From CAZLDI01 sp964558415 (GTDB lineage Bacteria > Chloroflexota > Dehalococcoidia > SM23-28-2 > RBG-16-64-32): 64,000 nt of DNA. Positions 33,523 through 41,626 of the stretch are shown piece after piece. The notes beneath the pieces are model-generated. The model was not told the origin of the DNA and ran no database searches. It saw only the letters and a program-made list of their open reading frames with translations. The DNA is taken from NCBI GenBank assembly GCA_964558415.1, contig CAZLDI010000011.1, forward strand, positions 42,340 to 106,339. The letters run 5' to 3'. Positions within the stretch are counted from its first letter, which is position 1. Every line of letters begins with the position of its first letter. The position numbers were made by a program, and so were the translations under genes.

Positions 33523-36153
33523 ATGGCTGAACCTCCGACGGGAACGACCAGCTTCCTATTCACGGACATCGAGGGCAGTACAAAGCTCTGGGAAACGTAC
33601 CCGGACGCGATGAATTTAGCCCTTGCCCGTCACGACGCTCTTCTGGGGGGCATCATCGAAGAGCACGGCGGGCAGGTTTTCAAGACGGTGGGCGATGCCT
33701 TCTGCTGCGCGTTCGGGTCTGCCTCGCAGGCCGTGACGGCGGCCCTTGCCATCCAGTGTGCACTCGACGCTGAGGATTGGGAGGTCCCGGACGGTCTTCG
33801 GGTGCGCGTTGCAGTTCACACGGGCACTGCGGAGGAGCGCGGCGGCGATTACTTTGGGCCTACGTTAAACCGGGTGGCGAGGCTGCTGTCGGCCGGTCAC
33901 GGCCGCCAAGTGTTGCTTTCGCAAGCGGCGCGAGACGCTGCCAGCGGCGACCTGCCGCCTGGCGTGGGCCTGCAGGATATGGGTGAGCACCGCCTCAAAG
34001 ACCTGATCCAGCCGGAGCGCGTCTTTCAGCTGATATCCGCCAGGCTGCCCAGAGACTTTCCGCCGTTGAGGACGCTAACCGCACGCCTGAATAACCTGCC
34101 GGTCCAGCCGACGCCCTTGATCGGCCGCGAGACAGAGGTGGCTGAGGCTGTGGGTTTGTTTCGTCGCGAAGACGTGCGCTTGGTCACCATGACAGGGGCC
34201 GGAGGCAGCGGCAAAACGCGACTGGCGGTCCAGGTGGGCGCGGAACTGGTAGACGGCTTCGACGGCGGCGTTTTTTTCGTGCCGCTGGCGGCGATTAACG
34301 AGCCGGCGCTGCTGCCTTCGGCCATTGCGCAGCAGCTCGACATACGCGAAGGGCCGGGGCGGCCCGTGATTGAGATGCTGCAAGAGAGCCTGCGCGACAA
34401 GAGGGCGTTGCTGGTTCTCGACAACTTCGAGCAGATAGCCGCTGCGGCGCCTCAACTGGCCTCGTTGCTGGAGGTCTGCGGCCGCCTGAAGATGCTCGTG
34501 ACGAGCCGCTCCTCTTTGCGATTGAGGGCCGAGCAGGAATTTCCGGTGCCGCCGCTTGTGCTGCCAGACCTGCGAGCGCTTCCTCCCGCCTCACAGCTTC
34601 TGCGGTACTCTGCGGTTGCGCTTTTCGCAGAGCGTGCCGCGGCAGTGAGGCCGGGGTTCGCGCTCGATGGGAACGCGCGGGCGGTGGCCGAGGTGTGCGT
34701 GCGACTTGACGGACTACCCCTGGCGATTGAGCTGGCCGCAGCAAGGTGTAAGATCCTCTCTCCGCAAGCGATCCTCTCGCGGCTGAAGAATCGCTTTGCG
34801 CTCCTTACCGGTGGGTCAAGAGATCTGCCGGAGAGGCAGCGGACGCTGCGGGCCACCATCGACTGGAGCTATGAGCTTGTGGACGAGAGCGAGCAGCGGC
34901 TATTCAGGCTCCTGAGCGTGTTCGTCGGCGGCTTCACGATGGAAGCCGCGGAGGCAATATGCAAGGAGTGCGGCAGCGCGGAGGCTGATGTCCTCGATAG
35001 TATCGCGTCCTTGGCGGACAAGAGCCTTGTCAGCCAGGTAGAACAGGAACACGGCGAACCACGCTTCCAGATGCTCGAGACTGTGCGTGAGTACGGGCTG
35101 GAAGCGCTGTCCGCGAGCGGGGAAGAAGGACCGGTACGCGACAGCCACGCATCGGTTTTCACTGCGCTGGCCGAGGCTGCCGAGCCGAGACTGGAGCAAG
35201 AAGACGAAGCGATGTGGCTGGAGCGCCTCGAGCGGGAGCATGACAATTTGCGCGCGGCGTTAGGATGGCTGACGGTGAGCGGGCAGGTGGAGCAAGCCTT
35301 GCGCCTCGCCGCCAGTCTGTGTCTCTTCTGGTTCATGCGCGGCCACCTGGCCGAGGGCAGGGACAGGATAAGCGATCTGCTAGCCTTGCCTGCGGGCAAG
35401 ACGGTGACCGCCGGCCGCGCACGGGCTCTGAACCGTGCTGCGTTCCTTACGCGGTTCCTGGGCGACTACGACGCGACGCATCGGCTGATCAGCGAGAGTC
35501 TTGCGATATACCGGCAGCTCGGAGACCGCTCGGGCGTCACCGATGGGCTGAGCAACCTGGGTGATGCAGCGCTCTATCACGGCGACCTGGAAGAGGCCGA
35601 GCGGCTGCTCGAAGAGAGTCTGGAGATCAATCGAGAGTGGAACAATCAACAAGGAATAGCGGACTCGCTAAGCCACCTAGGCATGTCGGCTTTCTTCCGT
35701 GGCGACTTTGAGGTGGCGAAGTCGTTCCACGAGGAGAGTCTCGCCATCTGGCGGCAGCTCGGGGACCGACAGGGAGTGTCCTGGGCGCTACACAAGCTCG
35801 GCGTGGCTATGTTGCGGCTGGGCGATCACCAAGTGGCTCGCGCTTTGCTACGTGAGTCGCTTTCGACTGCGAGCGAACTCCATTACTCCTACGGGATCGC
35901 CTGGACGCTGGAGGGGCTGGTGGAAGCAGAAGTCCTACTAGGGAGGGCCGAGCCAGGCGTTTGTCTGGCCGGGGCCGCTGCATCATTGCGAGAGGAAATT
36001 GGCGCTCCAGTACCTGCCCTCTGGGAGGCGGACCTGGCGCGGACATTGGCTGAGGCCCGCGTTCTCCTAGGCCCTGAGGCGTACGAGAGGGTCTGGGCCG
36101 AAGGCCGTCGTATGCACGCGGAAGAGGCTATCGTCCGGGCGCTGGCGGGTTAA
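33523..36153 (+). CDS. Class III nucleotide cyclase domain fused to STAND ATPase and TPR
   Basis: 876 residues from ATG 33523. The N-terminal cyclase domain has the metal Asp in FLFTDIEGSTKLWE, the second in VGDAFCCAF, and NRVARLLSAGHG near the transition-state residues. The STAND/NB-ARC ATPase has LIGRETEVAEAV, Walker A GAGGSGKTRLAVQ, LLVLDNFEQI and a TSR sensor. The C-terminal TPR region shows GDRSGVTDGLSNLGDAALYH and related repeats. There is no DNA-binding domain, so it is a signalling protein rather than a direct regulator. Whether the cyclase is active is not clear (GDAF replaces the common GDG). Confidence 0.88.
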   Translation: MAEPPTGTTSFLFTDIEGSTKLWETYPDAMNLALARHDALLGGIIEEHGGQVFKTVGDAFCCAFGSASQAVTAALAIQCALDAEDWEVPDGLRVRVAVHTGTAEERGGDYFGPTLNRVARLLSAGHGRQVLLSQAARDAASGDLPPGVGLQDMGEHRLKDLIQPERVFQLISARLPRDFPPLRTLTARLNNLPVQPTPLIGRETEVAEAVGLFRREDVRLVTMTGAGGSGKTRLAVQVGAELVDGFDGGVFFVPLAAINEPALLPSAIAQQLDIREGPGRPVIEMLQESLRDKRALLVLDNFEQIAAAAPQLASLLEVCGRLKMLVTSRSSLRLRAEQEFPVPPLVLPDLRALPPASQLLRYSAVALFAERAAAVRPGFALDGNARAVAEVCVRLDGLPLAIELAAARCKILSPQAILSRLKNRFALLTGGSRDLPERQRTLRATIDWSYELVDESEQRLFRLLSVFVGGFTMEAAEAICKECGSAEADVLDSIASLADKSLVSQVEQEHGEPRFQMLETVREYGLEALSASGEEGPVRDSHASVFTALAEAAEPRLEQEDEAMWLERLEREHDNLRAALGWLTVSGQVEQALRLAASLCLFWFMRGHLAEGRDRISDLLALPAGKTVTAGRARALNRAAFLTRFLGDYDATHRLISESLAIYRQLGDRSGVTDGLSNLGDAALYHGDLEEAERLLEESLEINREWNNQQGIADSLSHLGMSAFFRGDFEVAKSFHEESLAIWRQLGDRQGVSWALHKLGVAMLRLGDHQVARALLRESLSTASELHYSYGIAWTLEGLVEAEVLLGRAEPGVCLAGAAASLREEIGAPVPALWEADLARTLAEARVLLGPEAYERVWAEGRRMHAEEAIVRALAG

Positions 36154-36644
36154 GGATCCCTTTCCGATTCGAAGAACACGGAGTCCAACTCGCGGACCTC
36201 GTGCGCCGCCGCCGTCAACGCCATGCAGATCTCCGACCGATGGTGCGTCCCGTGGTTCACAAGGTGCACCATGAGCTGCCACGTCACCCGGTTGTGCGGG
36301 GCCCCGCGGCTATCCGTGTAGTGCAGCACCGCGTCCAGTGTCTCCTCCGTCAGAGAGGCGGTGAATCGCTGGAGCGCCCGGTGCGAAGCGGCGAAGGGGT
36401 CTCTGATCGCGGGAAAGCCTTTAAGCGATTGGACTTTCGCGAGAGGCGCCGCGTTCGTACCTCCTGTCCAGCGTTCCAGCCAGACAACCTGCGCGGCCAT
36501 GATGTGCGCGAGATTGCCCTCGACGCTGTCGAAGCTCGCGCCCTGCTGGCGGGCGAATTCCTCTGCGCTAAGCCCGGACGCCGCCTCGAGAACGTGGTAG
36601 CTCGCCCACTCGTTGTACTCGTACAGCGCCCGTACCAGTTCCAG
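36150..36644 (-). CDS. DinB family protein with no standard start codon
   Basis: The frame from 36644 to 36150 reads LELVRALYEYNEWASYHVLE ... NLAHIMAAQVVWLERWTGG ... MVHLVNHGTHHRSEI, a full DinB domain with its three-histidine region. No ATG, GTG or TTG precedes the first helix. At the place where relatives begin, the codon before AGC-AAG-CTG is GTA, overlapping the VOC gene's TAA. One G-to-A change (GTGA to GTAA) would explain the lost start. CTG 36644 is taken provisionally; restart at ATG 36500 would lose helix 1. It is last in a four-gene overlapping operon. Confidence 0.7.
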   Translation of the reverse strand: MELVRALYEYNEWASYHVLEAASGLSAEEFARQQGASFDSVEGNLAHIMAAQVVWLERWTGGTNAAPLAKVQSLKGFPAIRDPFAASHRALQRFTASLTEETLDAVLHYTDSRGAPHNRVTWQLMVHLVNHGTHHRSEICMALTAAAHEVRELDSVFFESERDP

Positions 36645-36649
36645 CTTGC

Positions 36650-37081
36650 TTACGCCACTACCCCCACGGCCCAGACATACCCGTCGGGGTCTTCAATCAT
36701 CACTTCGCGCCAGCCGTGGCCCTTCGTTGTCGCCGGCTGCACGATCACGGCTCCTGCCTCCCGCGCCCTCGCCTCTGCTGCGTCCGGGTCGATGCCGAAC
36801 AAGCGGATCTCCGCGCCCAGCCCCCTCGGCTCACCCGCCGCGAGCCGGGCGTGCCAAGGATGGCCGTCGTAAGTGTGGTCCGCGTGCAGCTGGATCTCGA
36901 CGCCACCCACTTTGACGGCCGCGAAGTCGACATCGGCGTAGTGGACGAACGCCCGGAGCACTTCGCGGTAGAACGCCAGCGAGCGCTCCATTTCGCGCAC
37001 AAGCAAGTTCATAGAGAGCACCGGCAGCAGACGCCCGTAGGCCGCCCCAGTGATCCACGGCTCAGCTGTCCGCTTCTTCAC
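36650..37081 (-). CDS. VOC (glyoxalase/bleomycin-resistance) family protein
   Basis: 143 residues with two beta-alpha-beta-beta-beta halves: VLSMNLLVREMERSLAFYRE ... VGGVEIQLHADH and EIRLFGIDPDAAEARARE ... MIEDPDGYVWAV. Likely metal ligands are His and Glu at the ends of the repeats. The substrate is unknown. GTG 37081 overlaps the GNAT stop (GTGA). Confidence 0.82.
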   Translation of the reverse strand: MKKRTAEPWITGAAYGRLLPVLSMNLLVREMERSLAFYREVLRAFVHYADVDFAAVKVGGVEIQLHADHTYDGHPWHARLAAGEPRGLGAEIRLFGIDPDAAEARAREAGAVIVQPATTKGHGWREVMIEDPDGYVWAVGVVA

Positions 37082-37590
37082 AGCTTGACCTGCAGGTAAC
37101 GGGGATTCTCAGCGAACCCGAGTTTCTCGTACACTCTGCGCCCGGCCTCGGTCGCCCGGAGCCACACGAGTGGCGCGCCAGCTTCGCGGGCGATCGCGAG
37201 CATCTCTTCGACCAACCGGCGGGCGATGCCGCGACCCCGCCAGGCCGGTTCTGTGTACATGTTCAGGACGTAGCCCTCGACGCCGGACATGTTGCCGCTC
37301 GATGGTGGCTTACGAAAGAGCACCAACCAGCCGGTCCCGACGATTCGCCCCTCAGCCTCTGCCACGAGGGCGACGAGCTCATCCGAGGGGAGCTTCTCGC
37401 GCAGGTAGCACCGGTTCGCCTCGGCGACCGCAGCCTCGTCCGGCGCCGCGAGGTCGCCGATATCGCGCCGCATCGCGACGCGGAGGTCGGCGAGGAGATC
37501 GACGTCGGCGGTTCCGGCGCGCCGAATTGCTATAGCGTGGTCGTCCAACGCGTCAGGGAGCCCCGTGTGGTCGGCGCGCTGGACGCTCAC
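37078..37590 (-). CDS. GNAT family N-acetyltransferase
   Basis: 170 residues. The acetyl-CoA loop is RGRGIARRLVEEMLAIA, preceded by the strand VEGYVLNMYTEPAW, with the C-terminal EAGRRVYEKLGF typical of GNATs. The substrate is unknown. It overlaps both neighbours by four bases (GTGA), showing a tightly coupled DinB-GNAT-VOC-DinB operon. Confidence 0.88.
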   Translation of the reverse strand: MSVQRADHTGLPDALDDHAIAIRRAGTADVDLLADLRVAMRRDIGDLAAPDEAAVAEANRCYLREKLPSDELVALVAEAEGRIVGTGWLVLFRKPPSSGNMSGVEGYVLNMYTEPAWRGRGIARRLVEEMLAIAREAGAPLVWLRATEAGRRVYEKLGFAENPRYLQVKL

Positions 37591-38144
37591 TCGCTAATCG
37601 CCCTGTTCTCCTCGAAGGTTCCGTAATCGAGGTCTGCCGTTGACCGGCCGAGCGAAAGCAGATGGATACCCACTTCCGCGCGGTGTTGCGTGCTGTGGTT
37701 GACGACATGCAGCATCGATTGCCAGAGCGGGCGCCGCGGCCGGTGGCCCCGTTCCTCCGACCAGCGCAGGAGGTCGGCTCCGACGGACTGCCGGAAGGGC
37801 GCGTCGATGGGCAGGTCGACGGGTGAAAGCACGGCCTTCTCGTCCAGCGATTCTATGAACTCGCGCCACATCAGGTGGGAGGCGGCGAAGCCGTCGCGCA
37901 GTCCCTCCAGCGATTGGCTATCGGACACGGGCGCGCGGCTCCACGTATCAAAGCCGGCGCAAACCCTCAGCCAGCCCATCTGTGCTCCCAGCTGGTGCCA
38001 CAGTGCGCCACGCAGGTTGCCGAACGAGACGGGTGCGACCGCGCTCAGCTCCTCGTTGCTCATTCCGGCCATCGCCCCAAGTAACTGCTCGTTGGCCCAC
38101 TGGTTGTGGACGTGCATCCTGCGCACGACTTCTAGCACGCTCAA
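37587..38144 (-). CDS. DinB family protein
   Basis: 185 residues. First helix VVRRMHVHNQWANEQLLGAM, histidine sites in LRGALWHQLGAQMGWL and MLHVVNHSTQHRAEVGIHL. The TTG start at 38144 has AAAGGA seven bases upstream. First gene of the coupled operon. Not bacillithiol-specific by any motif I can see. Confidence 0.82.
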   Translation of the reverse strand: MSVLEVVRRMHVHNQWANEQLLGAMAGMSNEELSAVAPVSFGNLRGALWHQLGAQMGWLRVCAGFDTWSRAPVSDSQSLEGLRDGFAASHLMWREFIESLDEKAVLSPVDLPIDAPFRQSVGADLLRWSEERGHRPRRPLWQSMLHVVNHSTQHRAEVGIHLLSLGRSTADLDYGTFEENRAISE

Positions 38145-38222
38145 CGGGGGGTCCTTTCAGCGTCATGGCCGCGTTGTCACGAGTGTCATTGACCTCTTGC
38201 AGCCTCGCGTGTGAGCAGGTGG

Positions 38223-38228
38223 TATCAT
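38223..38228 (+). promoter_or_regulatory. Possible -10 box of the VOC gene
   Basis: TATCAT, 26 bases before the ATG at 38255; TTGCAG lies 20 bases upstream, slightly too far for a strong promoter. AAGGAGG follows at the ribosome binding position. Confidence 0.4.
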
Positions 38229-38254
38229 AGCACTCCGTTAAGAAGGAGGATTCA

Positions 38255-38704
38255 ATGGCAGTCAAACCGATCCCCGACGGATACCACAGCGTCACCCCGT
38301 ACCTCATCGTCGACGGGGCGGCGAAACTGATCGACTTCGCGAAGGAGGCGTTCGGCGCCGAAGAGATGTTCCGGATGCCCGGCGAGAGCGGCGCGATCGG
38401 CCACGCCGAGATGCGCATCGGCGACTCGGTCGTCATGCTCGCCGATCCGAACCCTGACTTCCCGCCGCGCCCCGCCAATCTGCTTCTCTATGTGGCCGAC
38501 TGTGACGCCGCATACCGCAAGGCGCTTGCCGCGGGGGGTTCGTCCGACCGCGAGCCTGCGGACCAGTTCTACGGAGACCGCAGCGCGGGCGTGAAGGACG
38601 CGTTCGGCAACCTCTGGTGGCTGCACACACACATTGAGGACGTGTCGGCGGAGGAGATGCAGAAAAGGGTTGCGGCGATGGGTCAGGGGCCAACCCAGTC
38701 GTAG
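38255..38704 (+). CDS. VOC family protein, PhnB-like
   Basis: 149 residues with the PhnB-type opening IPDGYHSVTPYLIVDGAAKL and AIDFAKEAFGAEE-type helix (here LIDFAKEAFGAEEMFRM). Also MRIGDSVVMLADPNP, then DQFYGDRSAGVKDAFGNLWW and a C-terminal HIEDVSAEEMQKR, all standard for this subfamily. The ligand is unknown. Good AAGGAGG upstream. Confidence 0.88.
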   Translation: MAVKPIPDGYHSVTPYLIVDGAAKLIDFAKEAFGAEEMFRMPGESGAIGHAEMRIGDSVVMLADPNPDFPPRPANLLLYVADCDAAYRKALAAGGSSDREPADQFYGDRSAGVKDAFGNLWWLHTHIEDVSAEEMQKRVAAMGQGPTQS

Positions 38705-38749
38705 GGCGGGGGAGGCCGGGTGAAGGGGGAGGCGCCCACCAGCCAGGTG

Positions 38750-39799
38750 CTAGCGGTTGTCGTCGCGGCGAATCCCTTCAATCGTAAGCTGCGGGGAGAT
38801 ACGGGCGGCGGCGACCTGTGCGGCGTCCATATTGCGGCCTTTCGGGTTCGCGTCAAATGCCCGAACGGCCCTAGCCTTGGTCTCTTCGCCCAAGTCTTCT
38901 CTCAATATCACCTGTTGGGCGTATTCTATCAAGTCTTGCACGACCCGCTCGTAGCGGTAGTAGGTAAGCGCGATCCAATCGATCTCCGTCTGTCCGTACC
39001 CCTGGAAAAACGGGGAGCCGCCGTGTTGTGCTGAGCCATCGACTGGCTCCCCGACAAAAATGAAATCGCGCTCCTTGGGAGCCAGCATCACGTCGTCCCA
39101 ATCGACCACGAACACCTGCCCGGCCCGATTACGGAGCAAATTGCCTGGATGCAGGTCTGCGTGACAGATTACGTGCGGGTCGCTTTGTGACCGGAGCACG
39201 CCTGAGAGCTTGTCCAAAGACGTGAGCAGCGCGTAGATCGTCGATCGGTGTTTTGCCCAGGAGCGGCGGAGAGCCCGTTCCGGGTTACCACCTCCGTCCT
39301 CCGAATTTGCAAGCTGTGTCTCGACGTTCTCGATTGAGCGAGCGTATCCTGACGGGTCGAAGCTTTCCCTCCGCAGACCGTCAAAGCCGGACGCGGGCAG
39401 CACGGCTTCGTGGACCCGTTTGGAGATGCCTCCGGCGAGCTTCCAGTGCTCATCAGTCATCCCCGTCCAGCCCGTATCCCCTTCCAGGTAGGGGTACGTA
39501 ATCACGGTCCATTCTCCGGACTGCGTCCACAAGACCTTCGTCTTTGTCGGAAGCGGGGCCACCACAGAGGCGATGCCTTGATCGCAGAGGTAGCGGGGAA
39601 CGAGACAGCCCGGTGCATAGAACAAGCCGGACTTGATTTTGAGCAAGTAAGCAGGGCCTTGCTCGCTGACGACACGGTAGACCCCGGCATTCGTGTCCTG
39701 TCCGACGGGGAGAAAGTCGATCTTGGCGGGGGTTAAACCGTACTGTTCCTGCAAACAGGCCCGGAGCTTCTCACGTGCGATTCCCGGTTCTTCGCGCAT
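38750..39799 (-). CDS. APH family phosphotransferase, APH(9)-like
   Basis: 349 residues with the kinase-like APH fold. The ATP site starts FLPVGQDTNAGVYRV, the lysine is in YLLKIKSG, the catalytic loop is ICHADLHPGNLLRN and the metal Asp is in VFVVDWDDVMLAPKERD. The N-terminal layout resembles spectinomycin phosphotransferase APH(9). Whether it acts on an aminoglycoside or another small molecule cannot be decided. Convergent with the VOC gene. Confidence 0.82.
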   Translation of the reverse strand: MREEPGIAREKLRACLQEQYGLTPAKIDFLPVGQDTNAGVYRVVSEQGPAYLLKIKSGLFYAPGCLVPRYLCDQGIASVVAPLPTKTKVLWTQSGEWTVITYPYLEGDTGWTGMTDEHWKLAGGISKRVHEAVLPASGFDGLRRESFDPSGYARSIENVETQLANSEDGGGNPERALRRSWAKHRSTIYALLTSLDKLSGVLRSQSDPHVICHADLHPGNLLRNRAGQVFVVDWDDVMLAPKERDFIFVGEPVDGSAQHGGSPFFQGYGQTEIDWIALTYYRYERVVQDLIEYAQQVILREDLGEETKARAVRAFDANPKGRNMDAAQVAAARISPQLTIEGIRRDDNR

Positions 39800-39971
39800 C
39801 AGTTAGCGATCAATTAACCGGGCACTGACTGGGGGCCGAATGCCCCTCGGCGCGCGCTCAGCGAGCGCCGTCCAATCTCCCATCCTCATCCCGCTATTCT
39901 AGGGGCCGCGCACCGAAAGCAAAACGCCGCCCTCGCGGACGGCGTCGCCGGTGTGTACGATACGGGATACT

Positions 39972-40508
39972 ATGACGCCTGAACCGTCATCTCGTATGTG
40001 TAGTGAATACGACCTGACGGCTGACATCGCGGACTCCACCGCCCTCACCGAACGCCTGGGCGACGCGGCGTTCCGCGCGAAGGCGCGCAAGCTCGATACC
40101 ACGCTCCGTTCCCTAATCCGCGAAGGCAGCGGCGATGCGATCGAAGGCAAGCTTCTTGGCGACGGTGTCCTCGCTGTCTTCGGGTCGGCGAGCGCTGCGA
40201 TCGAGGCGGCATTGGCGAGCGCGGGCACGGGCAACCGCGAGGGATTGCCCCTACACCTTGGCATACACGCCGGCGACGTGATCCGCGAGTCGGACCCAGA
40301 CGGGCGGAGCAACGTCTACGGCGGCGCGGTCAACATCGCCGCCCGCATCGCTGCCGCCGCAGCGCCGGGCGAACTGCTGGTCTCGGATACCGTGCGCAGC
40401 CTCGCCCGCACCTCCGCCGGGGTCGACTTCGAAGATCGCGGCGAACGCGAACTGAAGGGTGTCGCCGATCCTCAGCGCCTCTTCGCCGTGCGCGCGCAGC
40501 AGCGGTAG
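39972..40508 (+). CDS. Stand-alone class III nucleotide cyclase domain
   Basis: 178 residues from ATG 39972. Metal-binding Asp in DLTADIADSTALTERL and in LLGDGVLAVF, then HLGIHAGDVIRE, VYGGAVNIAARIAAAAAPGE and RGERELKGVADPQRLFAV. It is a minimal cyclase homology domain without sensor. The substrate-specifying Lys/Asp pair is not obvious, so adenylate or guanylate activity is open. Possible TACGAT -10 box ten bases upstream. Confidence 0.8.
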   Translation: MTPEPSSRMCSEYDLTADIADSTALTERLGDAAFRAKARKLDTTLRSLIREGSGDAIEGKLLGDGVLAVFGSASAAIEAALASAGTGNREGLPLHLGIHAGDVIRESDPDGRSNVYGGAVNIAARIAAAAAPGELLVSDTVRSLARTSAGVDFEDRGERELKGVADPQRLFAVRAQQR

Positions 40509-40584
40509 TGGCGGGGCAGCTAATCAGCCAGCCCGGCGGGGAACGCGCCGAGAACGATTCCATCAATAGCCCCAGAAACGGGTC

Positions 40585-41355
40585 TCATTCATCCAGAAGG
40601 CGCACCCTTGACCCGTCGCGCCCGAACAAATGCGGGTACTTCCTGGCTCTGGCATAAATCTGAAACGGCGTTACCCGCGAGCCGTCACGCTTCGTGTATC
40701 GGCCGCGTGAGTTCACCTCGTCGGCGAGTTCCGTCCTCGTCATCCAGCGGCCGGCGTGTTGCCTTAGAATTACGCCGATCTCCTCGTGTAAAGTGACGTT
40801 GCTTCCCGTAGCCGTGGTTGCGTTTCGATCGGGAATCCAATCTCGTGCCCGGAGGAAGGACGCTAGTCCGTGTACGAAGGTCTCTCGATGTTGGGGTCGA
40901 CCCGGGAACGGGAGAACCAGATCCACGGGGAGATCCGAGCGTCCCGAACGGGTGATAGCGCTTCGCACGTTGGCTTCGATGGCTTTCATAAGCACAACAA
41001 TCGAGACCTCGGCTGGGAGGGCGGCTAGCTTTTTCGCCAGTGTCCGCTCACCCTGATCTCTAAGCGTGAGGCGCTGAGGGTTGTCTTTGAGTTGATTTAC
41101 CGGCTCGTCGCACAAGTCGAGAAGAAAGAATCCTCGCGCCTGATACGTATTTAAGAACCGCTCGCCGGTGGGCAGGTCCGGACCGAATGCCTCAACGAAC
41201 GAATCACGCACGGCGCGAAAAAGTTGAGAATTCGCTTGGTAGAAGAAGGTAGCCCCTGCGGGCGGAGATTCGCCGATCATCAATACCTGCGTTGTGCAAC
41301 CGACGCTTTCTGGCTTATACCTGTCCCGCAATTCGTCGACTCGTCGCGATGGCAC
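40585..41355 (-). CDS. Possible uracil-DNA-glycosylase-fold protein with C-terminal winged helix
   Basis: 256 residues. The N-terminal ~165 start VLMIGESPPAGATFFYQANS, which resembles motif A of the UDG-like superfamily but is not decisive. The C-terminal ~70 (LHEEIGVILRQHAGRWMTR plus TELADEVNSRGRYTKRDG and RARKYPHLFGRDGSRV) look like a winged-helix module. The GTG start lies seven bases after the stop of the zinc-ribbon gene. Its role could be DNA repair or modification sensing; I am unsure. Confidence 0.5.
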   Translation of the reverse strand: MPSRRVDELRDRYKPESVGCTTQVLMIGESPPAGATFFYQANSQLFRAVRDSFVEAFGPDLPTGERFLNTYQARGFFLLDLCDEPVNQLKDNPQRLTLRDQGERTLAKKLAALPAEVSIVVLMKAIEANVRSAITRSGRSDLPVDLVLPFPGRPQHRETFVHGLASFLRARDWIPDRNATTATGSNVTLHEEIGVILRQHAGRWMTRTELADEVNSRGRYTKRDGSRVTPFQIYARARKYPHLFGRDGSRVRLLDE

Positions 41356-41362
41356 TGTTTGG

Positions 41363-41623
41363 CTACTCGTCTCCCTTGAGATCTGTGATGATGTAGCTGG
41401 CGCCGCACTCGGAATTGACGCAGTTCAGTATTCCCGTGTCGCCATCGTCTGCCCAATCGTGAACAACTTCAGCACCGCACTTTCCACACTTACGAGACCG
41501 CAACACGCTGGCGACCTCCCTGAGCTCGGGCGTTCCTCCCCTTCGGCCGGGTCGCGTCCAGTACAGGATCGGCACCGCGCCCGCGGTGATGACAAGCAGG
41601 CCGAGCACCACGTAAAGCTCCAA
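41363..41623 (-). CDS. Small membrane protein with zinc ribbon
   Basis: 86 residues. A membrane helix (LYVVLGLLVITAGAVPILYW) is followed by a four-Cys zinc ribbon (CGKCGAE ... NCVNSECG). TTG start at 41623, one base-triplet after the stop of the phosphodiesterase gene. No named family. Confidence 0.6.
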   Translation of the reverse strand: MELYVVLGLLVITAGAVPILYWTRPGRRGGTPELREVASVLRSRKCGKCGAEVVHDWADDGDTGILNCVNSECGASYIITDLKGDE

Positions 41624-41626
41624 GCG

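Noticed and set aside
29700..36600. Shorter open frames opposite the RHS and methyltransferase genes
   Set aside because: They are antisense shadows caused by high GC; the strand with recognised motifs wins in each case.
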